Shown piece by piece: positions 17,646-25,137 of a DNA stretch of 50,512 nucleotides. The position numbers were made by a program, and so were the translations under genes. The notes under the pieces were generated by a model that saw only the letters and a program-made list of their open reading frames with translations, had not been told where the DNA came from and did not search any database. Position 1 is the first letter of the stretch; every line of letters starts with the position of its first letter. The stretch lies in contig JANRIG010000013.1 of assembly GCA_033765235.1 (NCBI GenBank), positions 1 through 50,512 on the forward strand, read 5' to 3'. The stretch comes from JANRIG01 sp033765235 (GTDB taxonomy: Bacteria; Bacteroidota; Bacteroidia; Cytophagales; UBA9547).

Positions 17646-18361
17646 CAAAACTGAGTGTAAATATTAACAAAATAGCCACTTTGCGCAATGCTCGCGGGGG
17701 CAATAACCCAAATTTAATAAATGCAGCCAAAGATTGTGAGCGGTTTGGAGCTGAAGGTATTACCGTGCATCCACGCCCTGACGAGCGGCACATAAAAACG
17801 CAAGATGTATATGACTTAAAACATGTGGTGACTACCGAGTTCAACATAGAGGGCTATCCTGATAGGAGATATATGGAGCTCATCAAAGAAATAAGACCTG
17901 CACAGGCTACTTTGGTGCCTGACCCTCCGGAGGCTGTTACCTCCAATGCCGGCTGGGATACAAAACGCCAGATGGGATTTTTGCAAGATATAGTAGCAGA
18001 AATAGCAAGCTACGGGGTGCGCACATCTATATTCCTAAATCCGGATATTGAGATGGTAACCTATGCCAAACTATGTGGCACTCAGCGAATAGAACTATAC
18101 ACAGAACCTTATGCCTCTATGTACCATACCCACCGAGAAAATGCTATAAAAAGCTATGTATCAGCTGCATGCGAAGCACAAAAAATAGGCTTAGAGCTGA
18201 ATGCCGGCCATGACTTAGATAGTAAAAATCTAAAATTTTTTGTACAAAAAATTCCGTTTATCAAAGAAGTATCCATAGGTCATGCGCTGATATGCGATGC
18301 ACTGTATTGGGGACTTGAAAATACCATACAGATATATAAAAGGCAATTGTATGAAAAATAG
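17642..18361 (+). CDS. pdxJ: Pyridoxine 5'-phosphate synthase PdxJ
   Basis: 239 residues from the ATG at 17642. An upstream in-frame TTG at 17630 lies inside the preceding gene and is rejected. The family opening, SVNINKIATLRNARGG, is followed by the GITVHPRPDERHI motif and the C-terminal NAGHDLDSKN and EVSIGHALI phosphate-binding region. PdxJ condenses 1-deoxy-D-xylulose 5-phosphate with 3-amino-2-oxopropyl phosphate to give pyridoxine 5'-phosphate in the cytoplasm. The 4-base overlap with the barrel gene indicates one transcript. Confidence 0.94.
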   Translation: MTKLSVNINKIATLRNARGGNNPNLINAAKDCERFGAEGITVHPRPDERHIKTQDVYDLKHVVTTEFNIEGYPDRRYMELIKEIRPAQATLVPDPPEAVTSNAGWDTKRQMGFLQDIVAEIASYGVRTSIFLNPDIEMVTYAKLCGTQRIELYTEPYASMYHTHRENAIKSYVSAACEAQKIGLELNAGHDLDSKNLKFFVQKIPFIKEVSIGHALICDALYWGLENTIQIYKRQLYEK

Positions 18362-18658
18362 AAATAAAAATATCTGATTATGAAATCGTTAAAGTAAAAA
18401 TACATACATTTTATCCATTAGCCATTTAGTAAGCTTATAATGAATAGTTTATTATGCCATTTTTTTATAACGAAAATGATTATTTTTTCATTTCTGCAAA
18501 ATAATTTTTACATAATCTTTACTTGTGCCCGCAATATTTTTTAGCATGGCACGTAGGGTCACCTGTAACGGAAAGCATTAGGTAATGACCCTTAACTTAT
18601 TAATTATTAATTTTTTGAATCATTAAGGCATTATGATATTGAAGGAAATACTTCTCCT
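18362..18658 (+). other. Unusually long region before the pdxJ-side terminator
   Basis: There are about 300 bases between the pdxJ stop and the terminator hairpin at 18659. An imperfect stem, GGGTCACCT (18556-18564) pairing with AGG (18580-18582) and TGACCC (18586-18591), gives a structured element with a 3-base bulge and a 15-base loop containing CGGAAAGCA. It could be a long 3' UTR or a small RNA. I see no protein-coding potential. Confidence 0.35.
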
Positions 18659-18686
18659 ATGTCAGTCAACGCACTGATATTTTTTT
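18659..18686 (+). terminator. Rho-independent terminator on the plus strand
   Basis: An 8-bp stem, ATGTCAGT (18659-18666) with ACTGATAT (18673-18680) including one G-U pair, has a 6-base loop and is followed by seven T (18680-18686). It ends plus-strand transcription from pdxJ, or from an RNA starting in the preceding 300 bases, just before the convergent GH140 gene. Confidence 0.7.
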
Positions 18687-18705
18687 AGAACGAGAAAATA
18701 ATAAA

Positions 18706-20055
18706 TCATTTTACGGCATCCAAAACCAATATCCAATCATTGCCTTTGCCTACTGAAGGTGTAGTAAATTCTTGTATGGCTTTTTTGGCAATATCAGGAG
18801 CTTTGGTATAGGTTCCCTCCTTGGGGTTATACCAACTTACTTTTACATTATTACCACTTATTTTGGATACATCTATTTTTACAGGTTTACCTACTGGTAT
18901 GTACACCATGGCATAAGCTCCATCTGTGCTTCGTGTAGCTACCACATACTCAGCACCTTTGGGATTGTCTGATACTATCAAGCTTTGGTCAGGTATGCGG
19001 GTAAGATAAGGACGCGAGAGCATTAGATTTTTGAGGTGCTTCATTTGATTGGCTCCTACCATATCAAGTGCATCGTACCAAGGTCTGCGCGGGTTATTTA
19101 CAGGCAATTTGTCAGGTGAATACATTTGCCATACATCATGACAGCCGTAGGTATGGCCGTGCCCACCTGCAAATACTCCCCAATAAGCAGACTTACGCAG
19201 GTCTGTATCTGTGCTGTAGCCATGCTCGCGTGCGTTGAAACACACAGGGTGGTCTTCATATATTGGTTCGCCATCCATGGTAGGTTTGGCAGGGGTGAGA
19301 TTATAGTCTTTGGCTATGCGGTCGTACACATCCACATCGCGACAGTGACCAGTCTGCAGCATATTAAAGTCGAGCCAATCATCGTTGTGAAACCATGCAG
19401 AAGAAGCTTGACCACCCGGAGGGTGAAAGGTGAAAAGGGCTTTGTTCTTGTCGCCTACACCTTCTATCACACCTTGTGCTATGGCGCGCCAAGTGGTCAT
19501 GTGGCCTGGTTCAGGAGCACGGTCGCCCCCATTTACCCAAATAATATTTTTTTTGTCTTTGTATCTGTTGCCCAGCCATTTGCCATATATTTTGCCGTTT
19601 TCTGGATTGAAAATTACAGGCCCCTGCCCCCATTGCATCCTATCCACTTTATCGCCCCAAGTAGGTAGCAATGCTATTACGATACCGTACTTTGCCGCCA
19701 AATCTATGATGTAGTCTACATGCTGAAAGTATTTTTCATTGGGCTGAGTGGGATCTAAATTTATAAAAGGTACATCTCCATACGGATTAGGGTCACGAAG
19801 CCCGTTTTCTTCGGCCAATGCTACTGCTTGTATCACAGTGAAGCCTTGTTCGGAGCGTTTTTTCAGATATTTATCTGCTTGTTCACGGTCTAGCCTGTGC
19901 AATAGTTCCCAACCTGTATCACCAAGATAGAAAAACGGGGTGCCATCTTCATGTACCAAAAATCGCTTATTGTCTGATACTTTGATACGTTGATTTTTAT
20001 ACTGTGCCATGGCAGGGATAGTAATAATTAGTGCAAAAACAATTAACATTTTCAT
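18706..20055 (-). CDS. Secreted GH140-like (DUF4038) apiosidase
   Basis: 449 residues. A Sec signal peptide (about 1-17, AMA-Q) precedes a TIM-barrel domain (about 20-350) of the DUF4038 type, recognised from FLVHEDGTPFFYLGDTGWELL (split here at residues 32-52), then WVNGGD (173-178) and DGEPIYE (261-267). Asp178 and Glu263 are the likely acid/base and nucleophile. A C-terminal beta domain (about 365-449) matches the putative collagen-binding module usually paired with it. Characterised GH140 enzymes release D-apiose-linked side chains of rhamnogalacturonan-II. It is the last gene of the nine-gene operon, 20 bases after the ApnO-like gene; its product acts in the periplasm or on the surface and would supply the substrate. 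Confidence 0.8.
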   Translation of the reverse strand: MKMLIVFALIITIPAMAQYKNQRIKVSDNKRFLVHEDGTPFFYLGDTGWELLHRLDREQADKYLKKRSEQGFTVIQAVALAEENGLRDPNPYGDVPFINLDPTQPNEKYFQHVDYIIDLAAKYGIVIALLPTWGDKVDRMQWGQGPVIFNPENGKIYGKWLGNRYKDKKNIIWVNGGDRAPEPGHMTTWRAIAQGVIEGVGDKNKALFTFHPPGGQASSAWFHNDDWLDFNMLQTGHCRDVDVYDRIAKDYNLTPAKPTMDGEPIYEDHPVCFNAREHGYSTDTDLRKSAYWGVFAGGHGHTYGCHDVWQMYSPDKLPVNNPRRPWYDALDMVGANQMKHLKNLMLSRPYLTRIPDQSLIVSDNPKGAEYVVATRSTDGAYAMVYIPVGKPVKIDVSKISGNNVKVSWYNPKEGTYTKAPDIAKKAIQEFTTPSVGKGNDWILVLDAVK

Positions 20056-20075
20056 ATCATATGAGATTTATAGGG

Positions 20076-20939
20076 TTAAAATTTAATAATATTTTTATCT
20101 ACGGGTATTGTGGGGTCTGTCATGATGGCTATTTGTTTTTTTACTTCATTTATATCCAATACTTTGCGCCAGTCCTCTTTGAATATCATAGGTTTGCCAA
20201 TCTGAATGGCTTTATAGCAAGCATCAGAAAAAACTCCACCCGGAATTTGGTCAAAGCATAAAGCAAGTTCTATATTAATGTGGCCAAGCATAAAATCCAT
20301 GGCTGCTTCTCGTGGCAAGCCCATTTTTACCACTTCTTCTAAGCCTTCTCTCATAGTAGCTATCAAGGCTGCGCTGAAAGTTTCTACCAATCCCGGCTCC
20401 AGGATGGCCATTTGCTCGGCTGTGATGCGGTGAGCACGACTGACGGGAGCATAGAATATTTTGGCCATTTCTTCGGCTATGGCATAGTGTGCTTCTTGAC
20501 CTTGAAATAAGGCACATACTATGGCTTGCTTGGCAGATATACCTCCAAAGTAGTCAAAGTGCTTTTTTTCATCAGCTTCCCAGTTGAATACTGATGGGTG
20601 TGCCGGGTGTGCAATAAAGTAAGAAATGTCATCGCGCTTGGGGAGGTGCCCGCCCACAGCAGCGGCAGGGTCTAATGTGATGATAATACATCCGGGTTTG
20701 AACTTATGTATCATATTACCTGCTACTTGGCCCAAGTATATATCAGGTACTGCCAGTATCACTGCATCCATTTGAGGTATTACTTCTTCGGTAGCTATGG
20801 TCACATTGCGCTGTGCCAATCGTTCTTTACCTGCATCGCTTACCTCTATGTATTGAACATCATATTTATTGGATTTAATAAAATTGTCTGTGAGCCTACA
20901 GCCCATTTTGCCTCCGGCTCCTACTAGTGCTACTTTCAT
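20076..20939 (-). CDS. apnO: D-apionate oxidoisomerase-like dehydrogenase
   Basis: 287 residues. The N-terminal Rossmann fold has VALVGAGGKMG (3-13). The central part carries DPAAAVGGHLP and YFIAHPAHPSVFNW, and the C-terminal helical domain resembles the phosphogluconate-dehydrogenase-like C-terminal domain of ApnO. ApnO uses NAD+ to convert D-apionate to 3-oxo-isoapionate, an oxidation coupled to carbon-skeleton isomerisation. Identification rests on fold, length and position between an OiaK-like kinase and a GH140 gene. Other members of the same dehydrogenase superfamily could look similar. The 82-base gap to the kinase gene is AT-rich low-complexity DNA. Confidence 0.7.
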   Translation of the reverse strand: MKVALVGAGGKMGCRLTDNFIKSNKYDVQYIEVSDAGKERLAQRNVTIATEEVIPQMDAVILAVPDIYLGQVAGNMIHKFKPGCIIITLDPAAAVGGHLPKRDDISYFIAHPAHPSVFNWEADEKKHFDYFGGISAKQAIVCALFQGQEAHYAIAEEMAKIFYAPVSRAHRITAEQMAILEPGLVETFSAALIATMREGLEEVVKMGLPREAAMDFMLGHINIELALCFDQIPGGVFSDACYKAIQIGKPMIFKEDWRKVLDINEVKKQIAIMTDPTIPVDKNIIKF

Positions 20940-21021
20940 GATTTTTGGATTTTGATTGTTGATTTATGATTTAATTTTCGATTTTATAAATTTTTGAATT
21001 ATTATTATTATATGTTTAACT

Positions 21022-22374
21022 TTAAACTACCCCGTTATATGCTTTTTCAAAGAAGGTGGCATCGCCATTTTGACCTCCTTTGAGTATGATTTGTAAATTG
21101 TCTGTAGCATTATCATGCGCATGTGATATGCACATAGGTGCACCCGGTGCCAAAGGCATGAGAAACTCCAATGCGTTTATACCCAATATTTGGGATATTT
21201 TACCTGATGTATCACCGCCTACCGCTATTACTCGCCGGGGTTTATTATCTTGTATAATATTTTTGAATAATTGCCCTTGCAGCACGGGCAGCATTTCTTG
21301 CCCTCCTTTTATGTTTTTTACTTTATGCACACTTTCATCATCAGGGCCAAGTGCAGAGTAGCAAATGGTAGGAGTTTTGGATTGCATACTTTGTAATACC
21401 CATTGTGCCACACGCTGCATTTCTGATGCTCTTTCAGACTCATTGAGCAATTTTGTGGCATCTATTGCCAAGGTGTTAAATCCTTTATGTTCAGCATATT
21501 GTATCTGCTCTGCTGTGACAGGTGAGCAACTGCCACTCATGACCAATAATGTATCTGCTTTGCCTGCATTTTTGAAATTATTGGCGGCATGAGTATTTGG
21601 GAAAAGTGCATTCTCTACTGCCGATGAGCCTACTAAGAGCCTATTATTCTGTGATGTAGTTTGCGAAATAAGTTGCCCAATAGTTTTTAAATGTGAGGGA
21701 TATAAAGTATCGAATAATATGATATCACCGTCATTATCAAGGTTAATATTTCCCCAAATTTTGCTTATATCATGGTTTTCCAACATCCAAATATCCAAAA
21801 GCTTGCTTTTGAGTGCGGTTTGTTTTTGCAAATGAATAAGCAGGTCGCTCTCATTCATGGGGGTGATGGGGTGCTTTGACATGGTAGGGTGTCGGTCGAG
21901 GCGGTGGGTAGTGCCATGTATGCGTGCATACAAATTGCCAAACACCACATACCTGTTGAGGTGCGGTGCACCTACCAACAAGGGAATATTGGGGGCATAA
22001 AAATACATTTTTGCTATCTCCAGAGCTCTGCCTATGCTGCCTACGGTGGGCGATGAGTCAAAGGTAGAACATATCTTATAATGAAAATATTGTGCATTCC
22101 AAGTGCATATTTTTTGGAAGATGCCCGGCAGTATGTCATTGGTCTGGTCTAATGTATAGGTGCGGCTTATACCCGCCACACCAGCAGCTTGTATGTGCTG
22201 GTTTTGATAAATTTGGTTTCTAAATTGAAACTTATTAACCTCTTCAATATCCTGAGGTTCTAAAAAAAGTGCCGTAGGTATTCCTGCCAATGACAAAGAC
22301 TCCATCACATCCGTAGAGCCTGTGAAGTCGTCGCCGTAGTAAGCCAATTTCAGCATGTTATTATTAATTTCCAT
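21022..22374 (-). CDS. oiaK: DUF1537 four-carbon acid-sugar kinase family; 3-oxo-isoapionate kinase-like
   Basis: 450 residues. The N-terminal DUF1537 domain shows YYGDDFTGSTDVMES. The nucleotide-binding C-terminal domain shows MSGSCSPVTAEQI, VGGDTSG (385-391) and KGGQNGD near residue 432. DUF1537 kinases phosphorylate acid sugars; OiaK makes 3-oxo-isoapionate 4-phosphate, the substrate of the RuBisCO-like protein encoded just upstream. The ATG at 22374 overlaps that gene by 11 bases. An internal ATG at 22356, giving MLKLAYYGDD, fits the usual family N-terminus better and would leave a 7-base gap. Substrate assignment comes from context. Confidence 0.75.
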   Translation of the reverse strand: MEINNNMLKLAYYGDDFTGSTDVMESLSLAGIPTALFLEPQDIEEVNKFQFRNQIYQNQHIQAAGVAGISRTYTLDQTNDILPGIFQKICTWNAQYFHYKICSTFDSSPTVGSIGRALEIAKMYFYAPNIPLLVGAPHLNRYVVFGNLYARIHGTTHRLDRHPTMSKHPITPMNESDLLIHLQKQTALKSKLLDIWMLENHDISKIWGNINLDNDGDIILFDTLYPSHLKTIGQLISQTTSQNNRLLVGSSAVENALFPNTHAANNFKNAGKADTLLVMSGSCSPVTAEQIQYAEHKGFNTLAIDATKLLNESERASEMQRVAQWVLQSMQSKTPTICYSALGPDDESVHKVKNIKGGQEMLPVLQGQLFKNIIQDNKPRRVIAVGGDTSGKISQILGINALEFLMPLAPGAPMCISHAHDNATDNLQIILKGGQNGDATFFEKAYNGVV

Positions 22375-23617
22375 AAAATTGTAATGCGCTATTTATCTCC
22401 GGGTATTTTGCTGATATATCTGCCAATGTTTTTCCATTTTGTGCCTCTTGCCAAGCTATTAGTATGCTTTGCACTCCTGCATTTATGCCCATGGGATGCG
22501 CAGTGATGCCACCCCCGCACAAGTACATGAGGTCTGTATTTCCTACCAGCTTAAAGGTGTCGGCTGCCTGTCCTGCCCACTGCCCCGATGAGAGTACGGG
22601 CATTACTTTGTAGGTGCCTCCCTCGTCGGATTGGCAACTTCTGATAGACCGGAGCACAGATTCATCGTTTTCGCAAAACTTATTTCTAAGCCCATTGGTA
22701 TGTATGTGATCTACACCGAGTAGGCTGAATATTTTTTTGTAAACCGGAAATGTGATGCCCATGAGCGATGGTCTGTAATACATGCCCCACCCATTGCGAT
22801 GACCATGTACGGGCAGTACAGTGTAGTCGCACATTTCTTTCACTGCCGACATACCTACCCAATTAAGGTTTATCATTATGCATGTGCCTTTTTGGTTCAG
22901 TACAAAGTCATGTCTTCGTTTCATATCATCAATTTCACCGCTCAAGTTAAAGGCATACATGGCTTTTTTGCCTGTTTTGTCGGCATGGTTATTTATGACA
23001 TCCATCACTGCACTCACGCGTTTTTCAAACGGACTATGGGGCGGGTCGCCCATGAGTTCATCATCTTTAATAAAGTCAATGCCGGCTTCTATGAGTTGTT
23101 TTACTTGTAGGGCTGTGTGCTCTGGGCTTAGGCCTACACTGGGCTTTATGATGGTGCCTATCACAGGTCTGTCATACACTTTTGTGAGCTTTCGTGTGCC
23201 GTCTATAGCAAATTTGGGGCCTTTGTATTTATGCTTAAAATTGTCGGGCAGAGATATATCTAATAATTTTAAGCCTGAAAATTGCGAGAGCTCAAATAAG
23301 TTGCCAGCTATGGTACTCATAAGGTTTGCAATATTTGCCCCTACATTGTCATAGTTCCATGATACTACTATCTTTGCTTGATTAAATATTTGATTATCAG
23401 CGTTTTTTGGCAATTTTGAATCTTGTAAAAATGGTGTTTTTGTAGTTCCCAATAATTCAAGGTGTTCTATTTTGGCTCGATATTTTTCTGTGAGTTCGGG
23501 TGTTTCGCCGGGCACCTTTACAAAAGTACCGCTCGACTGCTCTCCTGCCAGCACCTCGGCTGCTTTGTGCACATCGTGGGCAGTTTCTATGATGTAGGTA
23601 GCTGTAATTCGCTTCAT
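22364..23617 (-). CDS. RuBisCO-like protein, OiaX/OiaT type
   Basis: 417 residues, the large-subunit fold. Lining up motifs with plant RuBisCO by eye gives: GTIIKP with Lys158 (like K175), KDDE with Lys184, Asp186 and Glu187 (like K201, D203, E204), STIAGN with Asn106 (like N123), HGHR with His273 (like H294), HTNGLRNK with Lys313 (like loop-6 K334), and SSG 343-345 and GGG 368-370 phosphate loops. The residue matching K177 is Ser160. No phosphoribulokinase is present. Next to an OiaK-like kinase, the likely reaction is decarboxylation of 3-oxo-isoapionate 4-phosphate (OiaX) or its transcarboxylation/hydrolysis (OiaT); I cannot choose between them. It overlaps the TIM-barrel gene by 4 bases. 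Confidence 0.82.
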   Translation of the reverse strand: MKRITATYIIETAHDVHKAAEVLAGEQSSGTFVKVPGETPELTEKYRAKIEHLELLGTTKTPFLQDSKLPKNADNQIFNQAKIVVSWNYDNVGANIANLMSTIAGNLFELSQFSGLKLLDISLPDNFKHKYKGPKFAIDGTRKLTKVYDRPVIGTIIKPSVGLSPEHTALQVKQLIEAGIDFIKDDELMGDPPHSPFEKRVSAVMDVINNHADKTGKKAMYAFNLSGEIDDMKRRHDFVLNQKGTCIMINLNWVGMSAVKEMCDYTVLPVHGHRNGWGMYYRPSLMGITFPVYKKIFSLLGVDHIHTNGLRNKFCENDESVLRSIRSCQSDEGGTYKVMPVLSSGQWAGQAADTFKLVGNTDLMYLCGGGITAHPMGINAGVQSILIAWQEAQNGKTLADISAKYPEINSALQFYGN

Positions 23618-24423
23618 GATATTATTTTTTTAAGGTAAGAGATAGAATCATTTGCCCAATCGTTTTCCAATACTATGGTTTGAGGTATGTCTTGCAGCAT
23701 GGGTGTCCATAGCTCAAGTATGGCAGACTGTACTTTATTATATTTTTTTGATTTATTAATTAATAATGGTATGTCTAACATGCCCTTGCCTGCCGGAGTG
23801 CCTAATATTTCGATACCCATTCTGTGAAATACACGTTGTATGTGAAAGTCTTTGATATGCAGATTGATAGTGTATGGCAGCAATGTATCGCATACTTCTC
23901 TAAATCCTTCGCCGCCGCCCATAGAGTTTACAGAGTCAAGACAAATACCCAAGTGTTTGGTATCTGTACTATGCATCATTTCCTCAAATTCTAATGCTTT
24001 GAAACGATCATGGTTTTCAAATGCTAATATGATATTTTCTTGTTCAAAGTAAGGTATGATTTGTGTTATCAACTTTTTTACAGCTTGCAATGAAGGTTCA
24101 TATTCTTTTTCATCTATTACCATTCGCAAAAAAGGAGAGCCGAAAAACTTGGTAATTTTGAGATATTGCAAGGTGTTTTCATAGGTGAAACCGCGAGTGC
24201 CTATTTCTATTTTTATGTTTTTGCTTATTGCATATTGTTTTAAGTTACTAAGCTCTTGCATTGTAAAAGTGTGTAAGGGTATGTTATCTGCTATTTGCAC
24301 ACTATCTACTTTATATTGTAGTGCCTTGTCTATCAGTGCATATATATTCATAGGCACCTCCGGTATATGTCCGGACACCCCTATTGCCCATGTAAAAGTA
24401 TATGTGCTTATTCCTAAATCCAT
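23614..24423 (-). CDS. Xylose-isomerase-like TIM-barrel enzyme, substrate unknown
   Basis: 269 residues of the AP-endonuclease-2/sugar-phosphate-isomerase fold. Candidate metal ligands occur in the expected order: Glu in AFENHDRF, Asp in CLDSVNS, His in LHIKDFH and Glu in ILELWTP. Family reactions include ketose epimerisation, aldose-ketose isomerisation and some decarboxylations. Overlapping the RuBisCO-like gene by 4 bases and lying 18 bases after araD, it is translationally tied to both halves of the operon. Possible roles are an OiaC-like decarboxylase, a D-apiose or L-arabinose isomerase replacing AraA, or an epimerase feeding AraB. Nothing in the sequence decides among these. Confidence 0.75.
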   Translation of the reverse strand: MDLGISTYTFTWAIGVSGHIPEVPMNIYALIDKALQYKVDSVQIADNIPLHTFTMQELSNLKQYAISKNIKIEIGTRGFTYENTLQYLKITKFFGSPFLRMVIDEKEYEPSLQAVKKLITQIIPYFEQENIILAFENHDRFKALEFEEMMHSTDTKHLGICLDSVNSMGGGEGFREVCDTLLPYTINLHIKDFHIQRVFHRMGIEILGTPAGKGMLDIPLLINKSKKYNKVQSAILELWTPMLQDIPQTIVLENDWANDSISYLKKIIS

Positions 24424-24441
24424 GTGCTCGATATCGTATTA

Positions 24442-25137
24442 TTATTGACCATAATATGCATTGCTTCCATGCTTTCTTTCATAATGTTTTTGCATGAGTG
24501 CTTCCGGCAGTACATTAGCGTTGGGGTTTATTTGCTCAGTGAGCCAAGCCATTTTGGCTATTTCTTCCAATATTGCACTGTTATAAACGGCTTTGTGCAC
24601 ATCAGTGCCCCATGCGAAGGGTGCGTGGTGTGCCAATAGCACCATATTTACTTCTTTATAATTTAATTTATTATTTTCAAAATGGTTGATTATCTGATGT
24701 CCTGTTTCGGTCTCATAATCACCATGTATGGCAGTATCACTTAGCGGGGGTGCACAAGGTATGTTTTGTACCAGATGGTCGGCATGGGTAGTGCCATAGT
24801 TGGGTATGTCTCTTCCTGCCTGAGCCCATGCGGTAGCATAAGTAGAATGGGTGTGTACTATACCACCTGCATCGTTCCATGATTTGTAGAGCAAGGCGTG
24901 CGTTTTGGTATCAGACGATGGCCTTTTGTTTCCTTCAATAATATTATTATCATAATCTAAAACCACTATATCTTGCCATATAAGGTCTGTGTAAGGCACT
25001 CCGCTGGGTTTTATAGCAAATACACCCATATTTCTATCTGCCGCGCTGGCATTGCCAAAGGTAAAAATCACTAATCCCAACTTGGGCAGCATCATATTGG
25101 CTTCATAGCATATTTGCTTCAACTCTTTGTAATTCAT
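24442..25137 (-). CDS. araD: L-ribulose-5-phosphate 4-epimerase AraD
   Basis: 231 residues, the same length as the Escherichia coli enzyme, with catalytic and metal residues at the same numbers: Asp76, His95, His97, His171, Thr116, Asp120, His218 and Tyr229. The family signatures VHTHS and KHGSNAYYGQ are clear. AraD converts L-ribulose 5-phosphate to D-xylulose 5-phosphate, linking L-arabinose or L-ribulose to the pentose phosphate pathway. It overlaps araB by 4 bases (25134-25137). The near-complete match argues against reassignment to an apulose-phosphate aldolase. Confidence 0.93.
   Translation of the reverse strand: MNYKELKQICYEANMMLPKLGLVIFTFGNASAADRNMGVFAIKPSGVPYTDLIWQDIVVLDYDNNIIEGNKRPSSDTKTHALLYKSWNDAGGIVHTHSTYATAWAQAGRDIPNYGTTHADHLVQNIPCAPPLSDTAIHGDYETETGHQIINHFENNKLNYKEVNMVLLAHHAPFAWGTDVHKAVYNSAILEEIAKMAWLTEQINPNANVLPEALMQKHYERKHGSNAYYGQ

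Noticed and set aside
18556..18591. SRP RNA domain IV
   Set aside because: The loop has a GGAA followed by AGCA, but the flanking pairs and conserved GG-AAGCA spacing of SRP RNA do not fit.
22364..23617. True CO2-fixing RuBisCO
   Set aside because: The sequence is a form IV-like relative with K177 replaced, no phosphoribulokinase or small subunit gene, and acid-sugar catabolic genes on both sides.
24442..25137. Class II aldolase acting on an apulose phosphate
   Set aside because: All L-ribulose-5-phosphate 4-epimerase residues are present at E. coli numbering, so AraD is far more likely.
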